Positions 33,056-41,602 of a DNA stretch of 64,000 nt are shown one piece after another. This DNA comes from Humibacillus xanthopallidus. Lineage in GTDB: Bacteria; Actinomycetota; Actinomycetes; Actinomycetales; Dermatophilaceae. Position 1 is the first letter of the stretch, and every line of letters starts with the position of its first letter. The translations under genes and the position numbers were made by a program. Where the stretch lies: the NCBI RefSeq assembly GCF_006717145.1, contig NZ_VFQF01000001.1:620001-684000 (forward strand). Direction: 5' to 3'. The notes under the pieces were generated by a model. The model saw only the letters and a list, made by a program, of their open reading frames with translations, had not been told where the DNA came from and ran no database searches.

Positions 33056-33262
33056 GTGAGCTTCTGGTACAACGTCGACACCGGCCAGGTGGAGACCGAC
33101 GACAACCGCAGCCGTGGCGAGCAGGTGCTCGGCCCCTACGCCACCGAGGCGGAGGCGAGAGCGGCGCTCGACACCGCCCACAAGAAGACGGAGGCGTGGG
33201 ACGCCGCAGACCGCGCCTGGCGTGACGGATCCGCCCGCGACGAGGACGAGCTGGACGACTGA
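33056..33262 (+). CDS. Small SPOR-like protein
   Basis: 68 aa, soluble and acidic. The central pattern Y-N-V-D-T-G-Q-V...L-G-P-Y-A-T-E-A-E-A-R-A-A-L looks like a minimal SPOR repeat, and annotation of homologues as SPOR-domain proteins is what I would expect. Start GTG 33056, with GAGGAG about 6 bases upstream. It is divergent from map and converges with panB 24 bp away. Its function is unknown; without a membrane anchor it is unlikely to bind the septum like classical SPOR proteins. Confidence 0.8.
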   Translation: MSFWYNVDTGQVETDDNRSRGEQVLGPYATEAEARAALDTAHKKTEAWDAADRAWRDGSARDEDELDD

Positions 33263-33286
33263 CGGCCTACCCCGACCGGCCGGGCG

Positions 33287-34201
33287 CTACGACTCGAACG
33301 AGTGCTCGGCCGCGGGGAAGGCACCCGACTCGACGTCGGCGGCATACGCCTGCGCGGCGTCGATGAGCGTGGTGCGCAGGTCGGCGTACTTCTTGACGAA
33401 GCGGGGAGACTTGCCGCTGCGCAGCCCGGCGAAGTCGCTCCAGACGAGCACCTGCGCGTCGGTGCCCGCCCCGGCACCGATGCCGATGGTCGGGATCGAG
33501 AGCGTCTCGGTGACGCGGGCGGCGACGGGTGCGGGCACCATCTCGAGGACGACCGAGAAGGCGCCGGCGTCCTGCACGGCACGGGCTTCGGCGATGAGCT
33601 CGTCGGCGGCGTCGCCCCGGCCCTGCACGCGGTAGCCGCCGAGCTGGTGCTCGCTCTGCGGCGTGAAGCCCAGGTGCGCCATGACGGGGATGCCGGCGTC
33701 GGTGAGGGCCCGGATGAGCGGCACCATCGGGCTGCCGCCCTCCAGCTTGACCGCCTGGGCGAGCCCCTCCTTCATGAGGCGCACGGCGCTGGCGAAACCC
33801 TGCTCGACGGAGGCGCCGTAGGAGCCGAAGGGGAGGTCCGCGACGACGAGCGCGCGGTGCGCAGCGGAGGAGACGGCACGCACGAGCGGCACCATCTCGT
33901 CGAGCGTCACCGGCACCGTCGTCTCGTAGCCGTAGACGTTGTTGCCCGCGGAGTCACCGACGAGCAGCACCGGGATGCCGGCCTCGTCGAAGATCTGGGC
34001 GGCATACATGTCGTAGGCCGTGAGCATCGCCCACTTCCGGCCCTCGGCCTTCATGGCCTGAAGATGGGGGATGCGCACCCGCCGGGGGAGTGGCACGGTG
34101 CCGGCGTCGCTCGCCGAGGCGCCCTCCGAGGCCGGACGGTCACCGGGCGGCCGGCTCGCGGATCCGTAGGGGTTGGGCTCTTCGGGTGCCTGAGCGCTCA
34201 T
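33287..34201 (-). CDS. panB: 3-methyl-2-oxobutanoate hydroxymethyltransferase
   Basis: 304 aa. First step of pantothenate synthesis: transfer of a hydroxymethyl group from methylene-tetrahydrofolate to alpha-ketoisovalerate, giving ketopantoate. Motifs: [14 protein letters not shown] (Mg-binding Asp), [17 protein letters not shown], and V-L-E-M-V-P (catalytic Glu). About 35 extra residues rich in Pro, Ser and Ala precede the barrel; ATG 34201 may therefore be upstream of the true start. Divergent from the M6 metalloprotease. Confidence 0.95.
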   Translation of the reverse strand: MSAQAPEEPNPYGSASRPPGDRPASEGASASDAGTVPLPRRVRIPHLQAMKAEGRKWAMLTAYDMYAAQIFDEAGIPVLLVGDSAGNNVYGYETTVPVTLDEMVPLVRAVSSAAHRALVVADLPFGSYGASVEQGFASAVRLMKEGLAQAVKLEGGSPMVPLIRALTDAGIPVMAHLGFTPQSEHQLGGYRVQGRGDAADELIAEARAVQDAGAFSVVLEMVPAPVAARVTETLSIPTIGIGAGAGTDAQVLVWSDFAGLRSGKSPRFVKKYADLRTTLIDAAQAYAADVESGAFPAAEHSFES

Positions 34202-34289
34202 GGAGCCGATGCTAGCGGTGGCCCCCCTCCGTGCCGCTCCAGTGGTTCGGCGGAGCGGGAAAGAGCCCTACCCGTGGATTGCGGGCTCA

Positions 34290-34440
34290 GACGCGACGGC
34301 TGCAAGAATTTACCCCGTCTTTAAGGTTCTTCGGCCGAAAAGGCTTGTGTCACAAGTTTTTACATCGCATTCACACGCAATCCTCATTTTGTCGTGCATC
34401 TGTGCTGTCATACCTGAGGCGCCGATCGGCGCCGGATTCA
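34290..34440 (+). promoter_or_regulatory. AT-richer control region with three palindromes, upstream of the M6 protease
   Basis: The 254-bp gap between panB and the protease gene is much richer in A and T than the window. It contains TTCGGCCGAA (34330-34339), CTTGTG-T-CACAAG (34344-34356) and the perfect 16-bp GGCGCC-GATC-GGCGCC (34418-34433). The first two look like operator sites. The third would form a hairpin in the leader just ahead of the AGGAGGA ribosome-binding site at 34443. I cannot assign a -10/-35 pair with confidence. Confidence 0.55.
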
Positions 34441-34455
34441 TCAGGAGGACAGATC

Positions 34456-36813
34456 TTGAACAAGCGTCACTGTAGCGCTGTGTCCGGGCTGGCCGTGGGG
34501 GCGCTCGTCGTCACCGGCCTCACCGCCCCGATGCAGGCTCAGGCAACGCCGGCGGCACCGGCCCCGGTCAGCGGAGACCCCGCTGCCGCGCAGGCCTCGC
34601 GCCCCGACAACCTGCCCAACCCCCTGGCCGATGCGCAGGCCGCCAAGACCAAGGATGCCGTCACCAAGCTCATCAAGGGCGAGGCGACGACGAAGACGAT
34701 CAACGGCAACCGCGTCATCGAGGTCAAGACGACCGCCAAGAACGGCAAGGCGGGCAAGTCGAAGTACGTCAACTACCCCGTGAACCGTGAGGAGGACATC
34801 TTCACGATCCTCACCGACTTCGGCACGCAGACGATGCCGACCCAGGGCGGCACGCCCGGACCGGTGCACAACCAGATCGCGCAGCCCGACCGCGTCTGGG
34901 ACGGCAGCAAGACCGACGACAACTCGACGTACTGGGTCAAGGACTTCAACCGCGACCACTACCTCGACATGATGTTCGGCCCGGGAGAGTCGTTCCGCGA
35001 CTTCTACCAGAAGCAGAGCAACGGCCGTTTCCTCGCCAAGGGCGACGTCTCCAACTGGGTGACCGTGCCCTACAACGAGGCGCGCTACGGCCACAACCCG
35101 GCGACCGACGACGAGGGCAATCCCACCGACGGCACGAGCGAGTCCGACGGCTACTGGAGCTACATCCAGGACACTGCCACGGCCTGGTACACGTCCCAGA
35201 AGGCCGCGGGCAAGAGCGACGCCGACATCAAGGCCTACCTCGCACAGTTCGACAAGGTCGACCGCTACGACTACGACGGCGACGGCAACTTCAACGAGCC
35301 CGACGGCTACATCGACCACTTCCAGGCGATCCACGCCGGTGAGGGCGAGGAGGCCGGTGGCGGCAACGAAGGCGAGGACGCCATCTGGTCGCACCGCTGG
35401 TACGCCTACTCCACCGACGCCGGCAAGACCGGCCCGTCGAACAACAAGCTCGGTGGCGTGCAGCTCGGCGACTCCGGCATGTGGATCGGTGACTACACGA
35501 CCGAGCCCGAGAACGGCGGCCTCGGCGTGTTCGCGCACGAGTTCGGTCACGACCTCGGCCTGCCCGACCTGTACGACACCGCCGGCGGCGACAACAGCAC
35601 CGCCTTCTGGACGCTCATGAGCGGCGGCTCGTGGCTCAACCACGGCACCGACTCGATCGGCTCGACGCCCGGCTACATGGGCGCGTGGGAGAAGCTGCAG
35701 CTCGGCTGGCTCGACTACAAGGTCGTGCCCCACGGCACCGACATGACGGTCAAGCTGAGCCAGGCCGACAAGGCCACGAAGAGCGGGTCCGTCCAGGCTC
35801 TCGTCGTCCCGCTGCCGGAGCGCACCGTGACCGCCAAGCGCAACACCCCGCACGCGGGCACGGGCGAGTGGTGGAGCGGCTTCGGCGACAACCTCAACTC
35901 GACGCTGGGTCGCACCGTCGACCTCACCGGCGCCAAGACGTCGGCCTCGGTCGACGCCTGGGTGCAGGGCAACCTCGAGAAGGGCTACGACTTCCTCTAC
36001 GGCGAGGTCTCGACCGACAACGGCGCGAGCTGGACTCAGGTCGGGACGCCGGTCAGCGGCAAGTTCGACTGGGCGCAGACCTCGTGGGACCTCTCGGCCT
36101 TCGCCGGCAAGTCGGTGCAGTTCCGCTTCCGCGTTGCCACGGACGGTGGTGTCTCGAGCGAGGCCTTCATCGACGACGTGTCGGTCAAGACCGACGGTGT
36201 CGCCGGTGCGGTCGACGGTGTCGAGAGTGGCGCCGGGTCTTGGGCGGCCAAGGGATTCTCGATCATCAACGGGACGACGACCAAGCAGGTCCAGGACGTC
36301 TACTACGCCGAGAACCGCGTCTACAGCGGCTATGACGCGACCCTCAAGACGGGTCCGTACAACTTCGGCTTCAGCGACCGGCCCGACTGGGTGGAGCGCT
36401 TCCCGTACCAGAACGGTCTGCTCGTCTGGTTCAGCAACGGTGAGTACACGAACAACAACACCAAGGCTCACCCTGGAGGCGGCCTCGTCCTGCCGGTCGA
36501 CGCACGCCCCGCGCCGATCATGCTGAACAACGCCGACGGCACGCAGACGATGCTGGGCAACCGCCGCCAGCCGTTCGACGCCACCTTCGGCCAGGAGGCC
36601 ACCGACGCGGTGACCTTCCACCGCAAGGGCGTCGCGACCAAGGTCGCGTCGTCGCCGGCGATCCCGACGTTCGACGACTCGGTCCAGGACCGCTACTGGT
36701 CCGCCGCAAACCCGTGGGCGTCCACCAAGGTGGCCGGCTCGGGCACGCGGATGGCGGTCACGAAGACGGCCGACGGCGGCAACGAGCTGCAGGTCAAGGT
36801 CACGTTCAAGTGA
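34456..36813 (+). CDS. Secreted M6-family metalloprotease (immune inhibitor A type)
   Basis: 785 aa beginning at TTG 34456, 6 bases after an excellent AGGAGGA; no ATG or GTG fits as well. Signal peptide with a core around S-G-L-A-V-G-A-L-V-V-T-G-L. A propeptide-like region follows. The catalytic domain has the zinc site H-E-F-G-H-D-L-G-L-P-D at 361-371 and a downstream Met region (W-T-L-M-S-G-G-S-W). A jelly-roll domain (about residues 460-580, G-A-S-W-T-Q-V-G) and a C-terminal beta module complete it. It probably degrades extracellular proteins. In M. tuberculosis, as I recall, unrelated secreted proteases also sit between glnA2 and panB. Confidence 0.93.
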   Translation: MNKRHCSAVSGLAVGALVVTGLTAPMQAQATPAAPAPVSGDPAAAQASRPDNLPNPLADAQAAKTKDAVTKLIKGEATTKTINGNRVIEVKTTAKNGKAGKSKYVNYPVNREEDIFTILTDFGTQTMPTQGGTPGPVHNQIAQPDRVWDGSKTDDNSTYWVKDFNRDHYLDMMFGPGESFRDFYQKQSNGRFLAKGDVSNWVTVPYNEARYGHNPATDDEGNPTDGTSESDGYWSYIQDTATAWYTSQKAAGKSDADIKAYLAQFDKVDRYDYDGDGNFNEPDGYIDHFQAIHAGEGEEAGGGNEGEDAIWSHRWYAYSTDAGKTGPSNNKLGGVQLGDSGMWIGDYTTEPENGGLGVFAHEFGHDLGLPDLYDTAGGDNSTAFWTLMSGGSWLNHGTDSIGSTPGYMGAWEKLQLGWLDYKVVPHGTDMTVKLSQADKATKSGSVQALVVPLPERTVTAKRNTPHAGTGEWWSGFGDNLNSTLGRTVDLTGAKTSASVDAWVQGNLEKGYDFLYGEVSTDNGASWTQVGTPVSGKFDWAQTSWDLSAFAGKSVQFRFRVATDGGVSSEAFIDDVSVKTDGVAGAVDGVESGAGSWAAKGFSIINGTTTKQVQDVYYAENRVYSGYDATLKTGPYNFGFSDRPDWVERFPYQNGLLVWFSNGEYTNNNTKAHPGGGLVLPVDARPAPIMLNNADGTQTMLGNRRQPFDATFGQEATDAVTFHRKGVATKVASSPAIPTFDDSVQDRYWSAANPWASTKVAGSGTRMAVTKTADGGNELQVKVTFK

Positions 36814-36830
36814 CCTGACGGTCGACTGGA

Positions 36831-36867
36831 CGAGAGGGCTCCCGAGATCATCTCGGGGGCCCTCTCG
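36831..36867 (+). terminator. Terminator of the M6 protease gene
   Basis: A 17-bp stem (36831-36847 with 36851-36867, one G-U pair) closed by a 3-nt loop, starting 17 bp after the stop codon. This is a strong intrinsic-type hairpin without a T-tract, as is normal for these genomes. Confidence 0.85.
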
Positions 36868-36869
36868 CG

Positions 36870-36992
36870 TCCGGCGCGTCGAACCCGATGGGCTCGACCA
36901 AGGTCGCCCGCGCAGGTGTCCGGATGACCGTCACCTCGACGTCGAACCACGCCGAGAACATGAAGGTCCGGGTCGTCAACCCGGCGCCGTGA
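36870..36992 (+). pseudogene. Remnant of the 3' end of a second M6 protease gene
   Basis: Reading the plus strand in the frame that ends at TGA 36990-36992 gives about 40 residues that match the protease C-terminus. Here: N-P-M-G-S-T-K-V-A-R-A-G-V-R-M-T-V-T. In the protease: N-P-W-A-S-T-K-V-A-G-S-G-T-R-M-A-V-T. Both end in x-V-(K/R)-V shortly before the stop. There is no start codon or ribosome-binding site, and the match begins right after the terminator. This looks like the tail of a duplicated or deleted paralogue. Confidence 0.7.
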
Positions 36993-37023
36993 CACGGCGG
37001 ATCGCCTGACCCCAGCAGTGCAA

Positions 37024-37063
37024 CGAACGGCCCCCGGGACCAAGGTCACCCGGGGGTCGTTCG
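37024..37063 (+). terminator. Second hairpin downstream of the M6 locus
   Basis: Arms CGAACGGCCCCCGGG (37024-37038) and CCCGGGGGTCGTTCG (37049-37063) pair over 15 bp with one G-U; loop of 10. It follows the remnant by 32 bp, where the terminator of the lost gene would be expected. Confidence 0.75.
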
Positions 37064-37112
37064 CGTGCCGGACGGCATACGGCAGGGGTGTCGTCCCAAA
37101 ACAACGGGTGTC

Positions 37113-37128
37113 GTCACATGCGCGAAAC
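37113..37128 (+). promoter_or_regulatory. Possible GlnR half-box before glnA2
   Basis: GTCAC-N6-GAAAC fits one a-b pair of the actinobacterial GlnR box (GTnAC-N6-GAAAC). A second pair is not visible. It lies 22 bp upstream of the start codon. A 10-nt direct repeat GGGTGTCGTC (37086-37095, 37106-37115) overlaps it. Confidence 0.35.
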
Positions 37129-37150
37129 AGCGATGCGGCAGGATCGACAC

Positions 37151-38488
37151 ATGAACCGTCAGGAAGAGTTCGTGCTGCGCACGATCGAAGAGCGCGACAT
37201 CCGCTTCGTCCGTCTCTGGTTCACCGACGTGCTCGGCACGCTCAAGTCCGTGGCAGTGGCGCCGGCGGAGCTCGAGGGTGCCTTCGCCGAGGGGATCGGC
37301 TTCGACGGCTCGGCCATCGAGGGCCTCACCCGGGTCTACGAGGCCGACATGCTCGCCAAGCCCGACCCCGCGACCTTCCAGATCCTGCCCTGGCGCGGAG
37401 ACCCGCCCGGCACTGCCCGCATGTTCTGCGACCTCCAGCTGCCCGACGGCGCGCCGAGCTTCGCCGACCCGAGGCACGTGCTCCAGCGGGCCCTTACCAA
37501 GGCGGCCGACCTCGGGTTCACGTTCTACACGCACCCGGAGATCGAGTTCTTCCTCCTCGAGCAGGAGCGCGGCCCGCTCGGGCGGCCGGTGCCCGTCGAC
37601 GACGCCGGCTACTTCGACCACGTGCCCCACGGCACCGGCCACGACTTCCGGCGCGCAGCGATCACGATGCTCGAGAACATGGGCATCTCGGTCGAGTTCA
37701 GCCACCACGAGGGCGCGCCCGGGCAGAACGAGATCGACCTGCGCTACGCCGACGCCCTCAGCACGGCCGACAACATCATGACCTTCCGCACGGTCGTCAA
37801 GGAGGTCGCGCTCACGCAGGGCATCTATGCGACCTTCATGCCGAAGCCCTTCTCGGAGCACCCCGGCTCCGGCATGCACACGCACCTCTCCCTCTTCGAG
37901 GGCGACGCCAACGCGTTCTACGAGGCGGGCGCGCCCTACCAGCTGAGCAAGGTCGGGCGGCAGTTCATCGCCGGGCTGCTGCGCCACGGCGCCGAGACCA
38001 CCGCCATCACCAACCAGTGGGTCAACTCCTACAAGCGCCTCTGGGGCGGGGGAGAGGCTCCTGCACACCTGACGTGGGGGCACAACAACCGCTCCGCGCT
38101 CGTGCGCGTGCCGATGCACAAGCCGAACAAGGGCCAGTCGACGCGCATCGAGGTGCGCTCGCTCGACGCCGCGTGCAACCCCTACCTCGCCTTCGCGGTG
38201 CTGCTCGGCTCCGGCCTCAAGGGCATCGAGGAGGGCTACGAGCTGCCTCCCGAGACCGAGGACGACGTCTGGAGCCTCACCGACGGCGAGCGCCGGGCGA
38301 TGGGGATCAAGCCGCTGCCCAGCTCGCTCGGGCGCGCGCTCGAGGTGATGGAGGAGAGCGAGCTCGTCGCCGACATCCTCGGTGAGCACGTCTTCGACTT
38401 CTTCCTGCGCAACAAGCGGCAGGAGTGGCAGGACTACCGGCACGAGGTCAGCCAGTTCGAGCTCGACCGCTACCTCCCGCGTCTCTGA
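37151..38488 (+). CDS. glnA2: Glutamine synthetase, GlnA2-type
   Basis: 445 aa. ATG 37151 with AGGA 9 bases before; the frame is open upstream. Type I glutamine synthetase signatures are present (F-D-G-S-A-I-E-G near residue 45, H-P-E-I-E-F-F near 130, G-S-G-M-H-T-H near 245, N-N-R-S-A-L-V-R near 320). At the position of the adenylylated Tyr loop it has V-W-S-L-T-D-G-E instead of the L-Y-x-L-P motif, so GlnE should not control it. In Streptomyces the GlnA2 group acts as a gamma-glutamylpolyamine ligase, so polyamine use rather than ammonium assimilation is possible. Next to glnE, as usual in actinomycetes. Confidence 0.9.
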   Translation: MNRQEEFVLRTIEERDIRFVRLWFTDVLGTLKSVAVAPAELEGAFAEGIGFDGSAIEGLTRVYEADMLAKPDPATFQILPWRGDPPGTARMFCDLQLPDGAPSFADPRHVLQRALTKAADLGFTFYTHPEIEFFLLEQERGPLGRPVPVDDAGYFDHVPHGTGHDFRRAAITMLENMGISVEFSHHEGAPGQNEIDLRYADALSTADNIMTFRTVVKEVALTQGIYATFMPKPFSEHPGSGMHTHLSLFEGDANAFYEAGAPYQLSKVGRQFIAGLLRHGAETTAITNQWVNSYKRLWGGGEAPAHLTWGHNNRSALVRVPMHKPNKGQSTRIEVRSLDAACNPYLAFAVLLGSGLKGIEEGYELPPETEDDVWSLTDGERRAMGIKPLPSSLGRALEVMEESELVADILGEHVFDFFLRNKRQEWQDYRHEVSQFELDRYLPRL

Positions 38489-38519
38489 GTCACAGTGAGT
38501 CACTCTGAGTCACTCTGAG
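38486..38519 (+). repeat. 10-bp tandem repeat overlapping the glnA2 stop codon
   Basis: TGAGTCACAG, TGAGTCACTC, TGAGTCACTC, then TGAG: three and a half units, the first containing the glnA2 stop codon TGA. The remaining 50 bp to glnE show nothing further. Confidence 0.85.
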
Positions 38520-38569
38520 GCGCTCCGGCGCAGCGGTCTGACTCCCGACGACGGCAGGACGTGACACCG

Positions 38570-41500
38570 ATGTCATCGCGCACGACGACCACGACCGGCG
38601 CCCTCGCCCGTCTCGGCTTCGCCGACGCCGAGCGGGCGGTCGGGCTCCTCGCCGACGCGGCACTCCTGCCGCTGCGCTCGGTCATCCCCGACGGGCAGGT
38701 CGACGAGGTCGTCGGGGCCATCGGTGACACGGCCGACCCCGACGAGGCGCTGCTCGCCCTCGTGCGCGTGCTCGAGTCGCTCGCGCGTCGCGACGACGAC
38801 CCCGAGTGGGGCATCACCGCCCTTTGCCAGGACCTGGTCACCCCCGGCCAGTCGCGCGACCGCGTGCTCGCCGTCCTCGGCGGGTCCACGGCCCTGGTCG
38901 ACCACCTCGTGCGGCACCCGGAGCACTGGCTCGACGCGTCACGGGCCACGCGGCATACGGGAGAGCGCGTGCGCGAGGAGCTCGTGCGGGCCGTCACGAC
39001 CGAGCGGGGCGACGTGCGACCCTACGACGCGCTGCGCGTCGCCTACCGCCGCGGCCTCATGCGCATCGCGGCGCTCGACCTGACGGCGCCCGACCCGATC
39101 GCGTCGATGCCCGCGGTCGGCGAGGCGCTGGCCGAGCTCGCCGAGGGCGCGCTCGAGGCGGGCCTCGCGATCGCGCGCGAGGAGCACGGACCCGGGCACG
39201 AGCAGTGCCGCCTCGCGATCATCGGAATGGGCAAGACGGGCGGCGGTGAGCTCAACTACGTCAGCGACGTCGACGTCATCTTCGTCGCGGAACCCGCCGA
39301 CGGGGTCGACGAGGACACCGCCCTGCGCATCGGCACGTCGCTCGCGACGGCGACGATGCGGGCCTGCTCGACCCCGACGTCGGAGGGCACCCTGTGGCCC
39401 GTCGACCCTGCCCTGCGGCCTGAGGGCAAGAACGGCCCGCTCGTGCGCACCATCAGCAGCCACAAGGCGTACTACGAGCGCTGGGCCAAGACGTGGGAGT
39501 TCCAGGCGCTGCTCAAGGCGTGGGTCTCCGCAGGCGACAAGGAGATCGGGCTGCGCTACAAGGCCGAGATCTCGCCCATGGTGTGGGCGGCGGCCAGCCG
39601 CGAGAACTTCGTCGAGGACGTGCAGGCGATGCGGCGGCGCGTCGAGCAGCACGTGCCCGCGGGCGAGGCGGCGCGCCAGCTCAAGCTCGGGCCCGGCGGC
39701 CTGCGCGACGTCGAGTTCAGTGTGCAGCTGCTCCAGCTCGTCCACGGGCGCAGCGACGAGTCGCTGCGCTCGGCGACGACCCTCGAGGCACTGAGCGCCC
39801 TGGCCCGCAACGGCTACGTCGGGCGCGACGATGCCGCGATCCTCGACCACGCCTACCGTCACCTTCGCTGCCTCGAGCACCGCATCCAGCTGCACCGGCT
39901 GCGCCGCACCCACCTCATGCCCGTGGCGGAGCCGGAGCTGCGTCGGCTCGGGCGCGCGATGGGGCACCGCACGAAGCCGCAGGAGGCCGTCGTCGCCGAC
40001 CGCCAGGCATCGGCGCGTGAGGTGCGCCGCCTCCACGAGCGCCTCTTCTACCGGCCGCTGCTCGCCGCCGCCGCGAAGCTCACACCGAGCGAGGTACGAC
40101 TGTCGCCCGACGCGGCCCGGCAGCGGTTGCTCGCCCTCGGCTTCCGTGACCCCGCCGGCGCGCTGCGCCACATCGAGGCCCTGACGACCGGGGTCAGCCG
40201 CCGCGCCGCCATCCAGCGCACCCTGCTGCCCGTCATGCTCGGCTGGTTCGCCGACGAGGCCGACCCCGACGCGGGCCTGCTGTCCTTCCGCCGGGTCTCC
40301 GACGAGCTGGGCTCGACGCACTGGTACCTCAAGATGCTGCGCGACGAGGGCCGCGCGGCCGAGCGTCTCGCACACGCGCTGGCGCGCAGCCGGTATGCCG
40401 CCGACCTCCTCGCGCGGTCACCCGAGAGCGTCTCGATGCTGGGTGACCCCAACGGGCTGAAGCCCCGCAGCCGCGAGGCGCTCGTGTCGACGATGCGGTC
40501 GGCCGCCGGCCGGCGCGACACCGTGGCCGAGGCGATCGCGGCCGTGCGCACGATCCGCCGGCACGAGCTGCTGCGCGTGACGCTGGCCGACCTGCTCGGC
40601 ACGATCGACCTCAAGGGAGTGGGGTCGGCCCTCACCGACCTCACGGCTGCAACGATCGAGGCATCGCTGGGCGCCGCCATCGCCGACCTCGAGCGGCGCG
40701 AGGAGCGACCGCTCGGTGGCGAGGTGCTCGTCGTCGGGATGGGGAGCCTCGGTGGCGGTGAGCTCGGCTACGCCTCCGACGCCGACGTGCTCTTCGTCCA
40801 CCGGCCACACCCGGGCGAGCCCGAGGCCGAGGTGCAGGCCCGGGTCACCGCCGTCGTGCAGGAGCTGACCCGACAGCTGTCGAGCACCGGGCCCGACCCG
40901 GCTGTCAGCCTCGACGCCGACCTGCGGCCGGAGGGCAAGAACGGCCCGCTGGTGCGCAGCCTCGACTCCTACCGCACGTACTACGAGCGGTGGGCCCTGA
41001 CGTGGGAGTTCCAGGCCCTGCTGCGTGCCGCGCCCGTCGCGGGCTCGGAGGCGCTCGCGCGCGACTTCACGGACCTCATCGACCCGCTCCGCTACCGAGC
41101 GGACGGGCTCACGCCCACGCAGGTGCGCGACATCCGCACGCTCAAGGCGAGGGTCGAGGCCGAGCGGCTGCCCCGCGGCGCCGACCCGCACACGCACCTC
41201 AAGCTCGGCCGTGGGGGGCTCACCGACGTGGAGTGGACCGTGCAGCTGCTCCAGCTCGAGCACGCCCATGCCAAGCCCGCGTTGCGGGTGACCGGCACCA
41301 TGGCGGCCCTCGAGGCCCTGGGCAGCGCGGGCCTGCTGGCGCCCGACGACGTCCGCGCCCTGCGCGAGGCGTGGCGCTTCGGCTCCCTCATGCGCAACGC
41401 CGGTGTGCTGTGGCGCGGACGCCCCGTCGAGAGCGTGCCGACCGACCTTCGCGATGCCGAGGGGATCGGCCGGATCATGGGTCGCCCGGCCGGTGAGGCG

Positions 41501-41602
41501 TCCGCTCTCGGCGAGCTCTGGCGGCGCGTGGCCCGGCGTGCGAGGCAGGCCACAGATTTCAACTTTTACGACTCGCCACCTGGGGGTAGCGTCAACACGT
41601 GA
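38570..41602 (+). CDS. glnE: Glutamine synthetase adenylyltransferase/deadenylase
   Basis: 1010 aa bifunctional enzyme that adds and removes AMP on the regulatory Tyr of glutamine synthetase in response to nitrogen status. Two nucleotidyltransferase domains are recognisable by G-G-G-E-L-N-Y-V-S-D-V-D-V (near residue 225, deadenylase half) and G-G-G-E-L-G-Y-A-S-D-A-D-V (near residue 728, adenylylase half), each followed by the L-R-P-E-G-K-N-G-P-L motif. I chose ATG 38570 (AGGA 10 bases upstream) over GTG 38561, which is too close to it. Its target here is GlnA1, 6 kb away. The stop overlaps the next gene by 4 bp. Confidence 0.95.
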   Translation: MSSRTTTTTGALARLGFADAERAVGLLADAALLPLRSVIPDGQVDEVVGAIGDTADPDEALLALVRVLESLARRDDDPEWGITALCQDLVTPGQSRDRVLAVLGGSTALVDHLVRHPEHWLDASRATRHTGERVREELVRAVTTERGDVRPYDALRVAYRRGLMRIAALDLTAPDPIASMPAVGEALAELAEGALEAGLAIAREEHGPGHEQCRLAIIGMGKTGGGELNYVSDVDVIFVAEPADGVDEDTALRIGTSLATATMRACSTPTSEGTLWPVDPALRPEGKNGPLVRTISSHKAYYERWAKTWEFQALLKAWVSAGDKEIGLRYKAEISPMVWAAASRENFVEDVQAMRRRVEQHVPAGEAARQLKLGPGGLRDVEFSVQLLQLVHGRSDESLRSATTLEALSALARNGYVGRDDAAILDHAYRHLRCLEHRIQLHRLRRTHLMPVAEPELRRLGRAMGHRTKPQEAVVADRQASAREVRRLHERLFYRPLLAAAAKLTPSEVRLSPDAARQRLLALGFRDPAGALRHIEALTTGVSRRAAIQRTLLPVMLGWFADEADPDAGLLSFRRVSDELGSTHWYLKMLRDEGRAAERLAHALARSRYAADLLARSPESVSMLGDPNGLKPRSREALVSTMRSAAGRRDTVAEAIAAVRTIRRHELLRVTLADLLGTIDLKGVGSALTDLTAATIEASLGAAIADLERREERPLGGEVLVVGMGSLGGGELGYASDADVLFVHRPHPGEPEAEVQARVTAVVQELTRQLSSTGPDPAVSLDADLRPEGKNGPLVRSLDSYRTYYERWALTWEFQALLRAAPVAGSEALARDFTDLIDPLRYRADGLTPTQVRDIRTLKARVEAERLPRGADPHTHLKLGRGGLTDVEWTVQLLQLEHAHAKPALRVTGTMAALEALGSAGLLAPDDVRALREAWRFGSLMRNAGVLWRGRPVESVPTDLRDAEGIGRIMGRPAGEASALGELWRRVARRARQATDFNFYDSPPGGSVNT

